Counted from the stretch's first letter, positions 1-10,031 are shown. The stretch is 64,000 bases of DNA from a bacterium (GCA_004562915.1 SFQZ01000003.1:1-64000); one strand, 5' to 3'. Translations and numbers: made by a program. The notes: a model not told the origin generated them from the sequence alone.

Positions 1-1
1 T

Positions 2-331
2 TATATGGAAAAAGTACTTGTGAAAGAACTTGCCTCCCTTTGCCATTTCAGTGAAAGCCATTTTCGAAAGATTTTTCTCGAAATGAAAGGTTTGACACCT
101 CTTGAATATTTAAATTGTATACGCATACGTGAGGCCTGCCGAATGCTTCAAAACACAAAAGAAAGTATACGACTCATAGGTGAAAAATGTGGTTATCAAT
201 CCGTTACATCTTTCGAAAGGAATTTTAAGAACAGAATCGGAATGCTTCCCTCCCAATGGCGGGAAACGCAACGGGACTACGTAAAAAATACCAAGGCAAA
301 TTATGATATCAAAAAAATTTATTATGAATGA
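2..331 (+). CDS. AraC-family transcriptional regulator, C-terminal part (5' end outside window)
   Basis: The reading frame is open from the window edge, so the N-terminal effector domain is missing. The visible ~108 residues are an AraC/XylS DNA-binding domain with two helix-turn-helix units. The first is around VKELASLCHFSESHFRKIF and the second around IRLIGEKCGYQSVTSFERNFK, followed by the typical G-x-x-P-S-x-W-R ending (GMLPSQWR). Such proteins activate nearby sugar or surface genes. It lies 157 bp upstream of the large esterase on the same strand and may control it (inference). Confidence 0.85.
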   Translation, partial: YMEKVLVKELASLCHFSESHFRKIFLEMKGLTPLEYLNCIRIREACRMLQNTKESIRLIGEKCGYQSVTSFERNFKNRIGMLPSQWRETQRDYVKNTKANYDIKKIYYE

Positions 332-488
332 TTTCCAGATAAATAATCAGAAATGAATACAGAATAAGCGAAAACGAATACTATGTATTACTAAAATCCT
401 GTAACTTATAAATATATTTTAGTCAAAATAACGGATTAGATTCTTTTATTCTTTTCTGTTTGAGACAATTTGTACAGGAGGAAAGTAT

Positions 489-3400
489 ATGAAAAGAAAA
501 ATCGCATCAATTATGTTGAGTTTTTCTCTGATTTTCAGCAGTATTCTCTACCCACTGGAACTTAAAGCTGAAACACAGTCAAAAACCAGTCAAAGTGTCG
601 AATGGAACGGAACTACCTGCAGCTATCAGGTCATACTTCCTGATGGATACGGTGAAAACGGTCTGAAATATCCCGTTGTGTACATTATGCCACAAGATGG
701 ATATTCTGCAGACTCCTCGCAGCTGACAGAAACCATGCTGGAAACTATGAAAGGTGACAGCGGGATGGATATGATTATAGTCTGCCCCACCTTTACCAAT
801 GCTATGGATGTCCGTTCTGTAATGGAAGCCATTGTTACAGATGTGGACGCAAAATATGCAACAATTCCCGATGCTGCCCACAGAGCGGTCATGGGAGTCG
901 GAACCGGTGGATACCTTGCTTATATTGTTGGGTTTACAGATACACCTTCTGAATCGGAGACCATTGCTTTAGAAGAGTCCGCAACGGATACTTTCTCAAT
1001 TGAAACTGAAGCAACCGTTGATCCTGTTTCCGCCGAAACTGTATCTAATCCTGAAGAAACCGTTTCCGATGAAACAACCTCTGATTCTGACGAGATCACT
1101 TCTGATGAAGCAACCTCTGATCCTGATGAACCTGCTTCTGATAAAACAACCTCTGATCCCGATGAACCTGCTTCTGATGAAACAACCTCTGATCCCGATG
1201 AACCTGCTTCTGATGTAAAATCTTCTGATTCTGACGGAGCTGATTCTGACGAAACAGTTGCCGACTCTGATGCATCTGTTTCAGCAGCCACATTTTCCAC
1301 AGAGAAAGCCACTACTTATGTCACAGGAAAAAGTATTATAGCATCAAAATATCTCACAGAACCTAAGCTGTTCAAATCGATAGCCAGTATCCGTGGAGAT
1401 TTTGTAAGCAGTTCCAATCCCTGGTATACTACTTACGGTGATGTTTACAATTATCTTCGTTCCATATATGACGAAGGAAATACAAAATTCTATGAGAATT
1501 TCTATACCTATATGGATGCACCTTCCAATGACAGCTGGACCAATATGTTGCATTCTACCAATGACCTGGGTTCGCTTTTCATAAGCTGGAATAAATCTAT
1601 TTCATTTGATTATCATGAATTTACCATACGTTCAGGCAGTTTCTCGGGAGAATTCCTGAACGAGTCTCTGAGACGTGTTGTAAACCGCTTTACGGATCGC
1701 TTCACCTCAGGTCTTATATCCGGAACGATTTCACTGGAAAAAGTGGCTCTCACCTCAAAAGATGACACAGCCACTATACAGTATTCTGTCAAAGTAAACG
1801 ATAACTTTACTTCTTATTTTGACGGAACTAAAACGGATATGGACATCACTATCAGTGTAATCGATCCCAATTCAAAAGAAACACTCCATGAAATCACCCT
1901 GAAAGAAGAAGTTTCCGGACCGGGAACCTATACAGGAAAAGCTGATATCCTGAATGTGGTTAATGGTTCCTCCTCTACCGTAAAACTGTCAGCCACTCTT
2001 CTTGGTGTAAAAAAGGAACTTGGAACCGCCAAATTGATCCGTATTCAGGATACCGGTACCGCTGATGATGAGCAGCAGATTGACTTGATGGGAGACTGGT
2101 ATTTTAACTATGTGGGCAGAACAGATCCTTATACAGCAGATGCACTTACTCAGGCAGAATTTGAGACCTGGTCTGTGGTTCAGCCTGCACTGGGAAATTG
2201 GGAAGCCGGTTTTGGCAACATTACTAAAGTCTGGTACATGAATACCGGATGGGGATGGTATGCGCGTACTTTTGACCTTCCGGAAGATTTTACAAAGGAA
2301 AATCTTACTCTTATTATCGGCTATCTGGATGACCGCGGTGAAGTATTCGTAAACGGACACAGAGTAGGCGGCACCGGTGTCCATGAAGATGGCAGCAGCA
2401 CAGGTGAGACAACCTGGGCAGTACTCAGTAAGTTTTCGATTGATTCTTCCATCCTCAATTATGGAGGCACCAACACCATTTATGTACATTGCTATAATGA
2501 TCCTCCTTACGGCGGTGGAGGCTGGTACAGTGGACCGGTAGGTCTCTACAGTCAGGCCGCTTACAATAAGCTCCAGGGATTACCCTCTAAAATTCCCGAG
2601 AAAACCGTCAAAGATGCTGTTATTGATGCAGTCAAACTGCAAACTTCTGCCCTGGCAGACGGTGATTTTGATACTTATGGAAAAACAATCGCTGACGATT
2701 ATTTCTCTTCCGGTACAGGAAAAAATGCTCAAATTGAGGAAGCATCCAAATCCTATCCGGCAGGGACTATAAAAAATATCGAGGACACCGAAATCAGCGT
2801 TTATGAAACTACCGGCAGTAAAGATGAACCTCTCTATCTTTACAGTGCATTGAGAAAAATCACATATACAGACGATACCAGTAAGGAAATAAAATTCCAG
2901 GATACCTATATTGCTCGCAATAATATCATATATATGTATGGAAATCATTCAAGATTCTACGAGGTTTCCTATGAGTCTTCACTGGCCGCATCTGCTTCCG
3001 GTGAAACAGGAACCAGGGAAGAAAAGTATCTTGTATATTTGCCGGAAGGATATTTCGATACAGACAGATACTATCCTACTGTTTATCTTCTTCATCAATA
3101 TAACAGTGACCATACTTCCTATATGACAGACAATGTTGATCAGCTTCTGGATCAGGCTATGGCAGAGGGGCTTACAGATGACATGATCGTAGTGATACCT
3201 AACAGTTCAGAAGTCAGCTTTTGGAGAGGTGACTGGGAACGAATGGTGACAGAGGAACTGATACCTTTGATCGATTCAAACTATCGTACCATAAAGGATT
3301 CCCGATATCGTCTTACAGCAGGAGCTTCTATGGGCGGACAGGGCGCTTATGGTGTAGCATTACGCAATCCGGATTTATTCTCCGGTGCGATCAGTTTCTT

Positions 3401-4283
3401 CGGAGCTTTCAGTATGGGCGGTGAAAATAGTCCGAATGTCATAGTGGACCAGGTATCTTCCGAATATTTGAATTATTACACTCTGTACTTTATGTGTGGA
3501 AATCAGGATTTATACGGATTTGGTGTTCCGGCTATTGAGCTTGATAAAAAACTTACGGAAAAAGGTGTCGATCATTATTTCTTCATTGAAAATGGTGATC
3601 ACAACAGCGAATTCTATATTCCATATTTTAAATCTGCTTTTTCTTATACAAGAAATAATATGTATCAATCAGATGATAACCTTGAAAAGCAATTAGAGGG
3701 ATATGCAAAGGTAGAAACAGATGGCGGAAAAACAATAGTCACCGGTACTGTAAAAGCGCTGGATGGAATAACATCATATTTTAACAGTGTTCCTTCCTCT
3801 TTATATACTAAAAACGAGAATCCTCCTCTTTCCATTCCAGTTATTTTATCTGTAATTCAGGATGGACAGACTGTATATTCTTCTGTAGAACGAGATTATA
3901 ACATTCAAAATGCCGGAGAGGAACAGTTCTCCTATGATATTTCGTCTTACATAAACAGTAACGAAGATTACGAAATCATCTGGAAAGCCGCTGTTTTAGA
4001 CAGAGTAGTAGAACTGGAGCAAATAACTGTAGCAGTCGAAAAAGATCCGGAAACAGATCCAGAGAAAACTCCTGGTCCTGACGGCGAAGGAACAAATTCC
4101 TCCGCCTCGAATATTCCGAGTCTGTCAGCTACTACCACCCCGACTGTATCTCAGGCAAGCACTCAAAATCCAAGCAGCGCAGCAAAAACCAGTGATGAAA
4201 ATCCCGTGAATTTCTATGGAATTCTATTTGCCGCATCACTTGTCGGGATAACCGTAGCATACAAAAAACGGAAAAAAGCATAA
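489..4283 (+). CDS. Large secreted, wall-anchored two-domain esterase with Asp/Ser/Pro repeat insert
   Basis: This 1264-residue protein has an N-terminal signal peptide (KRK, then a hydrophobic run to about residue 28). At its end a KTSDENP motif, a hydrophobic segment and KKRKK suggest sortase or membrane anchoring. Residues about 35-150 resemble an enterochelin-esterase/esterase-D domain, but the nucleophile elbow reads GVGTGG with no serine. An acidic Ser/Asp/Pro/Thr-rich stretch (residues ~150-290, with 12-residue repeats) interrupts that domain. A galactose-binding-like beta-sandwich (~535-690, like the sugar-binding domain of GH2 enzymes) and an NTF2-like segment (~700-820) follow. A second esterase domain has an intact GASMGG elbow (Ser near 945) and a likely catalytic GDH near 1036. 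The SD AGGAGG lies just before the ATG. It probably de-esterifies polysaccharides; the substrate is unknown. Confidence 0.8.
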   Translation: MKRKIASIMLSFSLIFSSILYPLELKAETQSKTSQSVEWNGTTCSYQVILPDGYGENGLKYPVVYIMPQDGYSADSSQLTETMLETMKGDSGMDMIIVCPTFTNAMDVRSVMEAIVTDVDAKYATIPDAAHRAVMGVGTGGYLAYIVGFTDTPSESETIALEESATDTFSIETEATVDPVSAETVSNPEETVSDETTSDSDEITSDEATSDPDEPASDKTTSDPDEPASDETTSDPDEPASDVKSSDSDGADSDETVADSDASVSAATFSTEKATTYVTGKSIIASKYLTEPKLFKSIASIRGDFVSSSNPWYTTYGDVYNYLRSIYDEGNTKFYENFYTYMDAPSNDSWTNMLHSTNDLGSLFISWNKSISFDYHEFTIRSGSFSGEFLNESLRRVVNRFTDRFTSGLISGTISLEKVALTSKDDTATIQYSVKVNDNFTSYFDGTKTDMDITISVIDPNSKETLHEITLKEEVSGPGTYTGKADILNVVNGSSSTVKLSATLLGVKKELGTAKLIRIQDTGTADDEQQIDLMGDWYFNYVGRTDPYTADALTQAEFETWSVVQPALGNWEAGFGNITKVWYMNTGWGWYARTFDLPEDFTKENLTLIIGYLDDRGEVFVNGHRVGGTGVHEDGSSTGETTWAVLSKFSIDSSILNYGGTNTIYVHCYNDPPYGGGGWYSGPVGLYSQAAYNKLQGLPSKIPEKTVKDAVIDAVKLQTSALADGDFDTYGKTIADDYFSSGTGKNAQIEEASKSYPAGTIKNIEDTEISVYETTGSKDEPLYLYSALRKITYTDDTSKEIKFQDTYIARNNIIYMYGNHSRFYEVSYESSLAASASGETGTREEKYLVYLPEGYFDTDRYYPTVYLLHQYNSDHTSYMTDNVDQLLDQAMAEGLTDDMIVVIPNSSEVSFWRGDWERMVTEELIPLIDSNYRTIKDSRYRLTAGASMGGQGAYGVALRNPDLFSGAISFFGAFSMGGENSPNVIVDQVSSEYLNYYTLYFMCGNQDLYGFGVPAIELDKKLTEKGVDHYFFIENGDHNSEFYIPYFKSAFSYTRNNMYQSDDNLEKQLEGYAKVETDGGKTIVTGTVKALDGITSYFNSVPSSLYTKNENPPLSIPVILSVIQDGQTVYSSVERDYNIQNAGEEQFSYDISSYINSNEDYEIIWKAAVLDRVVELEQITVAVEKDPETDPEKTPGPDGEGTNSSASNIPSLSATTTPTVSQASTQNPSSAAKTSDENPVNFYGILFAASLVGITVAYKKRKKA
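1119..1215 (+). repeat. 36-bp in-frame tandem repeats encoding a 12-residue acidic unit
   Basis: Units start at 1119, 1155 and 1191 (the last is partial) and encode D-P-D-E-P-A-S-D-x-T-T-S. They are nearly identical at DNA level and are flanked by degenerate SD-rich copies. Coding repeats of this kind make flexible stalks and can change number by slippage. The reverse strand is also open here, which is only a result of the repeat composition. Confidence 0.85.
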
Positions 4284-4289
4284 CTGTAA

Positions 4290-4339
4290 AAAAATGTTGA
4301 CCTGTGACGAAAATCACTTTCATCCCGGTCAACATTTTT
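4290..4339. terminator. Bidirectional terminator between convergent genes
   Basis: Arms AAAAATGTTGACC (4290-4302) and GGTCAACATTTTT (4327-4339) pair perfectly over 13 bp and end in T-runs on both strands. The hairpin sits between the esterase stop and the end of the converging Na/Pi gene. Confidence 0.8.
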
Positions 4340-4345
4340 CTCTTT

Positions 4346-5673
4346 TTATGCCTGTTTTTCTTCCTCTTCAATCATGAAATAATGGAAATTAACCTGCGAC
4401 GAAATTGTCTCTGTAATATTAACACAAGTATTTCCGATACGGTCAATTGCCAGCAGTATCTTTGAAAACGGTGCTGTGAGATTTCCGGAACATTTTCCTG
4501 TGGCAACACGGTGCATATGGGCTTTTCTCATATCAATATCCAGCGCCATGACCTTCTCTTTCTGTTTGAGTATTTCTTCTGCTTTTTCCTGCTCTCCATT
4601 TTCCATGACCTGTAACGTATCCGAGTACATCTTCTCAATCACCTGAAGACTCTGTGCAAGCTCATTCATGGCTTCCGCAGTGAAAGCATATTTTTTATTG
4701 ATCTTATCCATAATCGAATCGGCAATATCTTTACATAAACCAGCGATACGTTCAATATCACTGAGTACATACATGATTCTCGCTGTCTGTGTAGCCTGAT
4801 CTTCTGTCAGCACACCTCCGGAAAACAGCTCTGCCAGATAATCTGTAATTTTTTCACTTAAATTACTGACGATCTCCGCTTTTTCCAGCACACCGTTCAA
4901 TACCGTTTTATCCTCACTTTTTGCAGCGGCACCGACATTTTGAATCATTTCTTTTACCACCTTACTGCAATGAAGGACTTCCTTTGCCACCAGCTGTAAC
5001 GCTGCCGCAGGCTGATTGGTAATGTTATAATCCAAATACAGTGGCTCTGCCGGATTGAGTGCCTTGCTCTTTCCGGACGGTATCAATTTCATTACAAGTT
5101 TTACCATCACTCCCAACAATAGCGTCCATACGATCGTCATACAAAGATTAAATCCCGTATGAGCATTTGCTATCTGTCTGGAAATCACTTCTACTTCCGG
5201 TCCTTTCGGTGAAATCTGCTGAATCAGTGCCGCATATGGTTTTACGAACCAGATAAATACCAGAGAACCGGAAATGTTAAAGATACAGTGCGCTGCAGCA
5301 GTTCTTTTCGCGTCTTTTGACTGACCGATACTTGCCAGCAGCGCGGTGATCGTTGTACCAATATTATCACCCAGCAAAATCGGGATCGCACCTGCCAGTC
5401 CCATGATGCTTGTCATACCGTCTGGTCCTGCCTGTGCGGCAAAGTTCTGTAAAACAGCGATGGTCGCACTACTGCTCTGTACAACCAGCGTCATAAGTGT
5501 ACCTACACAAATACCCAGAATCGGCACATCAAAAACTTTTCCAATCATGTTCAGGAAAACAGGGCTTGATGCCAGGGGTTTCATAACGCTTCCCATGGTC
5601 TCAATCCCGAGGAACAGGAGACCAAAAGCGAAAAGAGGGTGAATAAAAACAGAGACCTCTTCATACGCTTCAT
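4346..5673 (-). pseudogene. Na/Pi cotransporter family protein with PhoU-like domain, 5'-truncated and frameshifted
   Basis: The intact frame (from 5596 down) covers only the second half of a Na+/phosphate cotransporter. It has a single QSSSAT motif with neighbouring membrane helices, then a cytoplasmic PhoU-like helical domain. Full-length family members are about 540 residues with two QSSS repeats, and the first repeat is absent here. An ATG with a strong SD at 5673 starts MKRMKRSLFLF, which looks like the linker before the second repeat, but that frame stops at TGA. The transporter frame picks up as FGLLFLGIETMG, so one T appears lost in the TTTT run. It lies 12 bp behind ppk1, consistent with an ancestral phosphate/polyphosphate operon. 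It is probably non-functional as a transporter. Confidence 0.65.
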
Positions 5674-5685
5674 CTTAATCTCCTC

Positions 5686-7767
5686 CTAAATCTCTTTGAT
5701 ACTTGTTTCCGCTTCCATCCCCTGTTTCTGTGCATATGCCTGGGAAAAAAAATATTCCTGAGAATTCAAAGGAGCCCCCTCGGCCTGCAGCCTTATATAA
5801 TTTCCATCATTTTGTAGTTCTCTAGCCTGTTGATTGTCACTCAACATAGTAATGAACATTTCATTCAGCTGGCTGCGAAGTTCCGGATCATAAATAGGTG
5901 CTGCCACCTCTACACGGCGAAGAGTATTTCTGGTCATAAAATCGGCTGACGCAATGTAGAGTTTCTGTCTTTCTCCACATCCGAAAATATAGATTCGGGA
6001 ATGCTCCAGATAACGTCCTACGATGCTGATGATACGGATATTTTCTGTTATGTCTTTCACTCCCGGAATCAGGCAGCAGATACCACGGACTACCATCTCA
6101 ATCTTTACTCCGGCCTGGGAAGCAAGGATCAGGCGGTCAATAATCTTTTTATCTGTCAGAGAATTGATCTTTATTCCGATGTAAGCCTCTTCTCCGTTCT
6201 TTGCATGTTCCATCTCCTCATCGATCATTTCCAGAATTTTATTTTGCAGACAGTTGGGCGCAACCAGAAGATGGTTTGTTTCTTTCACAGTCTCTCCCAT
6301 TGCCAGAGCTGCGAATACCGCAGAAGCTTCCTGACCGATTTCTATATTCGCAGTCATAAAAGACAGATCTGTGTATAATCTTGCTGTTTTTTCATTGTAA
6401 TTTCCGGTTCCTACCTGTGTGATATACCCCAGTTTATTTGCTGTTTTTCTGGTGATCAGACAAAGTTTGGAGTGTACCTTGTAGCCATCCAGTCCGTATA
6501 TTACCTGACATCCGGCATCTTCCAGCCTTCTGGACCATTCGATATTGTTTTCCTCATCGAAACGGGCTTTCAGTTCTACCAGAACCAAAACTTCTTTTCC
6601 GTTTTCAGCCGCCTCAATCAGTGCTTCTACCACTTTACTCTGTCTTGCCACACGATAAAGCGTCATTTTGATGGATACCACATCCGGGTCATTGGCAGCT
6701 TCATGAAGCATCTCCAGAAATGGCTTGATACTGTCGAATGGATAAGACAGCAGTTTATCTTTTTCTTCAATCTGTTTCAGAATTGATATTCCTTTTCGGA
6801 ACTGTACAGGACTCTGAGGAATTCTTTTTTCATAGAACAATTCCGGAATATTGCGCACTTTATCCTGAATCTGAAATAAGAAAGAAAGATCCAACGGTGT
6901 GTTTGTCTGAAATACATACTCAACATCCACATCCAGGTAGTCACACAAGGTATCCACAATATTTCCGTCAAGTTCCCGGGACATTTCCAGACGAACCGGA
7001 GCCAGCCTTTTTCTTTTCTTAATTAGTTCCACCATAAAATCACGATAGTCAAGATCTTCATCATAAAGAGCATCTGCATCGATATCTGCATTTCGGGTCA
7101 CACGAATCAGAGATTTTTCTTTTACGGTATAACCCGGAAATACTTTCGGAATATAGTGTAAAATTAAATCCTCACAGAGCATATAGGTTCCCGGATTACC
7201 CGGAACCGGGATCAACCTCGGGAACACCCCATTACTACACGGAATGATTCCCAGTTTTTCCTTTCCGTTTTTCCTTTCCAAAACTCCCACTGCGTAAATT
7301 TCTTTATTTCTCAGGAACGGAAACGGCTGACGCTTTCCAACAATCGTGGGCGAAATCAGTGGTGCTATCTCAGCCTCAAAATACCGAGCCAGAGCTTCAC
7401 TTTCTTTTTTGCTGACTTTTCGAAAATTTACTATCTTAATTCCGTATTCCTCCAGCTGTTTCATCAATGTTTCATACACATCATCTTTTCTATAATTCAA
7501 ATGAGAGACTCTTTTCAGAATTTCTTTGATCTGCTCCGAAGATGTCATGTTTGTCTTATTATCACGAATGTCTTTGGAGATAATCATCTGATCGATCAGA
7601 GAACCAACTCTTACCATAAAAAACTCGTCCAGATTACTCTGGTAAATCGAAGCAAATGAAAGGCGCTCACACAAAGGTACTTTATCGCTCTCTGCTTCTT
7701 CTAATACCCGCTCATTAAACTTCAGCCATGATAATTCCCGATTCATATATACATCCTGTTTACTCAT
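5686..7767 (-). CDS. ppk1: Polyphosphate kinase 1
   Basis: This ~693-residue enzyme reversibly makes inorganic polyphosphate from ATP. The N-terminal motif NRELSWLKFNERVL is diagnostic of the family. Two phospholipase-D-like catalytic domains follow, with the histidines in KVHSKLCLI (autophosphorylated residue) and LEHSRIYIF. The length matches the family. I prefer ATG 7767 because GAAGGAGA lies seven bases before it; an in-frame GTG lies two codons upstream. The broken phosphate cotransporter follows immediately, so the pair likely formed a phosphate uptake/storage operon. Confidence 0.95.
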   Translation of the reverse strand: MSKQDVYMNRELSWLKFNERVLEEAESDKVPLCERLSFASIYQSNLDEFFMVRVGSLIDQMIISKDIRDNKTNMTSSEQIKEILKRVSHLNYRKDDVYETLMKQLEEYGIKIVNFRKVSKKESEALARYFEAEIAPLISPTIVGKRQPFPFLRNKEIYAVGVLERKNGKEKLGIIPCSNGVFPRLIPVPGNPGTYMLCEDLILHYIPKVFPGYTVKEKSLIRVTRNADIDADALYDEDLDYRDFMVELIKKRKRLAPVRLEMSRELDGNIVDTLCDYLDVDVEYVFQTNTPLDLSFLFQIQDKVRNIPELFYEKRIPQSPVQFRKGISILKQIEEKDKLLSYPFDSIKPFLEMLHEAANDPDVVSIKMTLYRVARQSKVVEALIEAAENGKEVLVLVELKARFDEENNIEWSRRLEDAGCQVIYGLDGYKVHSKLCLITRKTANKLGYITQVGTGNYNEKTARLYTDLSFMTANIEIGQEASAVFAALAMGETVKETNHLLVAPNCLQNKILEMIDEEMEHAKNGEEAYIGIKINSLTDKKIIDRLILASQAGVKIEMVVRGICCLIPGVKDITENIRIISIVGRYLEHSRIYIFGCGERQKLYIASADFMTRNTLRRVEVAAPIYDPELRSQLNEMFITMLSDNQQARELQNDGNYIRLQAEGAPLNSQEYFFSQAYAQKQGMEAETSIKEI

Positions 7768-7865
7768 ACTCACTTCTCCTTCGTATTAATAAATACATAT
7801 ATATATTAGACAACAGCAATATCAAATCAAACCGGATGTTTTTGTAAAATAAAGGAAAAATATCG

Positions 7866-7905
7866 CAAAAAAGCGGCCATTTTTTTCAAAATGACCGCTC
7901 TTTTC
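7866..7905. terminator. Rho-independent terminator downstream of the BFD-like gene
   Basis: AGCGGCCATTTT (7872-7883) pairs with AAAATGACCGCT (7888-7899) across a short loop, with A/T runs on both outer sides. It lies just beyond the stop of the 60-aa gene and also faces the ppk1 upstream region. Confidence 0.75.
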
Positions 7906-7909
7906 ATTA

Positions 7910-8092
7910 CTATTTCTCTAATAATTTTTTCATCAGTTTCTTGACTTTCTTCTTACATTTTCCGCATGCTTTGCCTGCCTTTGTGGCTTTTTTTACTTCT
8001 TTAAAACAGGTGGCGCCATCTTTAACAGCTTTTGCTACATCGCCTTTTGTCACTTTATAGCAGGAGCATAGGATTTTCTCCGGGTTCTTCAT
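7910..8092 (-). CDS. BFD-like [2Fe-2S]-binding small protein
   Basis: This 60-residue protein has the bacterioferritin-associated ferredoxin pattern: an N-terminal C-S-C pair (ILCSCYKVTKGDV), then A-x-K-x-G-A-x-C, and a C-G-K-C near the end. The four cysteines would hold a [2Fe-2S] cluster. The C-terminus is unusually lysine-rich. The start is one base after the ferritin stop, so it is co-transcribed and probably translationally coupled. BFD proteins donate electrons to release iron from ferritins, which fits this pairing. Confidence 0.8.
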   Translation of the reverse strand: MKNPEKILCSCYKVTKGDVAKAVKDGATCFKEVKKATKAGKACGKCKKKVKKLMKKLLEK

Positions 8093-8093
8093 A

Positions 8094-8606
8094 TTACAGT
8101 ACCAGAGAAGGTGCAGAGTATACACGGGCTCCCAGTTCATTATCCAGCATATAAAGACTCTTTGGATCGTCTCCAAACAATTCAAACTTCTTTACCAGAC
8201 CTTCTGCGTTCGTTTCCTCTTCGCCCTGCTCTTTTACAAACCAGTCAAGGAACTGCATGGTACGGAAATCTTTCACCGAATATGCCGCATCATAAATGTT
8301 ATGAATCAGGCTGGTTACATACTGCTCATGTTTCAGTCCTTCTGCCAGAACCGCTTTTGCACTTGACAATTCCACACCCGGTTTTGCGATAGCCTCAAGA
8401 ACAACCTTCTCACCGTTATTCTGCAGATACTGTACAAAGAGCATCGCATGATCACGTTCTTCCTGTGCCTGAATCTTATACCAGTTACCAAAGCCGTCCA
8501 AGCCCTGATCATAATAATAATTTGAGAAATCCAGATACAGATAGGCAGAATAAAACTCTTTATTTACCTGCTGATTCAATAGTTCAACTACTTTTTTGTC
8601 TAACAT
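8094..8606 (-). CDS. ftn: Ferritin (non-haem iron storage protein)
   Basis: This 170-residue protein has the ferritin four-helix-bundle pattern. Iron ligands are visible in NKEFYSAYLYLDFSNYY, in QEERDHAMLFVQYL (the E-x-x-H motif) and in WFVKEQGEEE. The length matches bacterial FtnA. It stores iron as a mineral core in the cytoplasm. The BFD-like gene follows directly and probably helps iron release. Confidence 0.95.
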   Translation of the reverse strand: MLDKKVVELLNQQVNKEFYSAYLYLDFSNYYYDQGLDGFGNWYKIQAQEERDHAMLFVQYLQNNGEKVVLEAIAKPGVELSSAKAVLAEGLKHEQYVTSLIHNIYDAAYSVKDFRTMQFLDWFVKEQGEEETNAEGLVKKFELFGDDPKSLYMLDNELGARVYSAPSLVL

Positions 8607-8789
8607 ACTTATCTTCCTCTTTTCGTTTTATGATTTGTTTTTATAATAGCAGACATACTTCAATTTTTCCATATATGAAATAAAATTTAACCCCAAATCG
8701 TAAAGAGTTATTCATACGAATCCAATATATCTTTTAAATCTTCCATCCCCGGACCCCATTTTCATTGTCACCAAAATATGACATATTTA

Positions 8790-10031
8790 TCAGTTTTTTT
8801 TACTGCCTGCAATTTCTGCCCTATCCAGTTTGACGGTTCTCTTCATTGCCACAGAACATGCAAGATCTCCCAAAACGTTACAACAGGTTGCACCCATATC
8901 ACAAAGAGTATTCACGCTGATGTAAACTCCCATGATTCCGGTCGGAAGTCCTGCTATAGAAGCAAGTGCAGCAAATGATGCGATTGCACCGCCCGGTACT
9001 CCAGGTGTTCCGATACTTAAAAGTGTATTGCTGAGCAATACGATCGCCAGCATTCCGAAACTCACGGGAACACCACAGGCATTTGCAAAAAATACAATCA
9101 TAAAAGACATAAGGATGGATACCGCATCCATATTGATTGTAGCCCCAAGAGGCAGTGCCATGGAGGAAATCTCATTGGGGACTTCCAGTTCATCGGCACA
9201 TCTTTTACTGATCGGCAATGTAGCTGAACTGGAACAAGTACCAAAAGCATTCAGGGCAGCCGGCATAACGGTTGCAAAAAAATGTCCGACTCCACATTTA
9301 CCGATTACTTTTACCATTCCGCCATATGCGATCACAATATAAAGGAACATGGTCAGGTACAGAGCGATCAGCACCTTAGCCAATGCAAAAATCGTCTCTG
9401 TTCCATTTGCATATACTACAGAAGAAATGGAACAAAATACTCCGACTGGTGTGAAATACATAACAACAGAAACAATTTTAATGGAAATATCATTGACTGC
9501 TTCCACAACTTTTGCAAATGGCTCCGCTTTCTCTCCCAGTGACAGGCAGGTAATTCCAATGATAATCGCAAATACAAGTACCTGCAGCATATTACCCTCT
9601 GCAAAAGCCGCAACCGGATTGGACGGAATCAGATTGGTAATGGTATCCAGAATACTGGTAAACTCCGTCGCCTCCACGCTGCTTTCGGCCATTTCAATGG
9701 TAACTCCCTGTCCCAGTCCCAGCGCTTTCGGCAAAAACAGTCCCAGTAAACTTGCAAACAGCGTGGTACAAACATAATACAGCACTGCCTGTCCGCCGAC
9801 TTTCCCTGTTGCTGAAACGCTTCCGATTCCCTTGATACCCACAATCAGTGAACAGAATACAAGCGGATAGATCATCATTCGAAGGGCATTCATGTACAGG
9901 CCCGATACCAGTGATATCACCGGATTCGCCCACTCAAAACGTCCCGGCATCAATAGTCCGAAGATAATACCCAAAATTAGCCCGATAAAAATTGCCAGTG
10001 TCAGATTTCTTGTCCTTTTGTCTTTTTTCAT
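8790..10031 (-). CDS. Sodium:dicarboxylate (DAACS family) symporter
   Basis: This 413-residue integral membrane protein has about eight hydrophobic segments and the family signatures: the serine-rich loop GTCSSSATLPIS and the motif MDAVSILMSFMIVFFANA in the binding region. The family imports glutamate, aspartate, C4-dicarboxylates or serine/threonine with Na+. The exact substrate cannot be told here. I chose the ATG at 10031 because GAGGGAGAG lies just upstream; an earlier in-frame ATG at 10085 lacks a site. It appears to be a single-gene unit. Confidence 0.9.
   Translation of the reverse strand: MKKDKRTRNLTLAIFIGLILGIIFGLLMPGRFEWANPVISLVSGLYMNALRMMIYPLVFCSLIVGIKGIGSVSATGKVGGQAVLYYVCTTLFASLLGLFLPKALGLGQGVTIEMAESSVEATEFTSILDTITNLIPSNPVAAFAEGNMLQVLVFAIIIGITCLSLGEKAEPFAKVVEAVNDISIKIVSVVMYFTPVGVFCSISSVVYANGTETIFALAKVLIALYLTMFLYIVIAYGGMVKVIGKCGVGHFFATVMPAALNAFGTCSSSATLPISKRCADELEVPNEISSMALPLGATINMDAVSILMSFMIVFFANACGVPVSFGMLAIVLLSNTLLSIGTPGVPGGAIASFAALASIAGLPTGIMGVYISVNTLCDMGATCCNVLGDLACSVAMKRTVKLDRAEIAGSKKN

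Noticed and set aside
1060-1240. Possible CRISPR-like array
   Set aside because: Repeats are contiguous, in frame and coding, with no unique spacers; no cas genes in the window.
920-1312. Long open frame antisense to the esterase repeat region, rich in Ser/Glu
   Set aside because: It mirrors the codon composition of the repeats, with no ribosome site and no recognisable domain.
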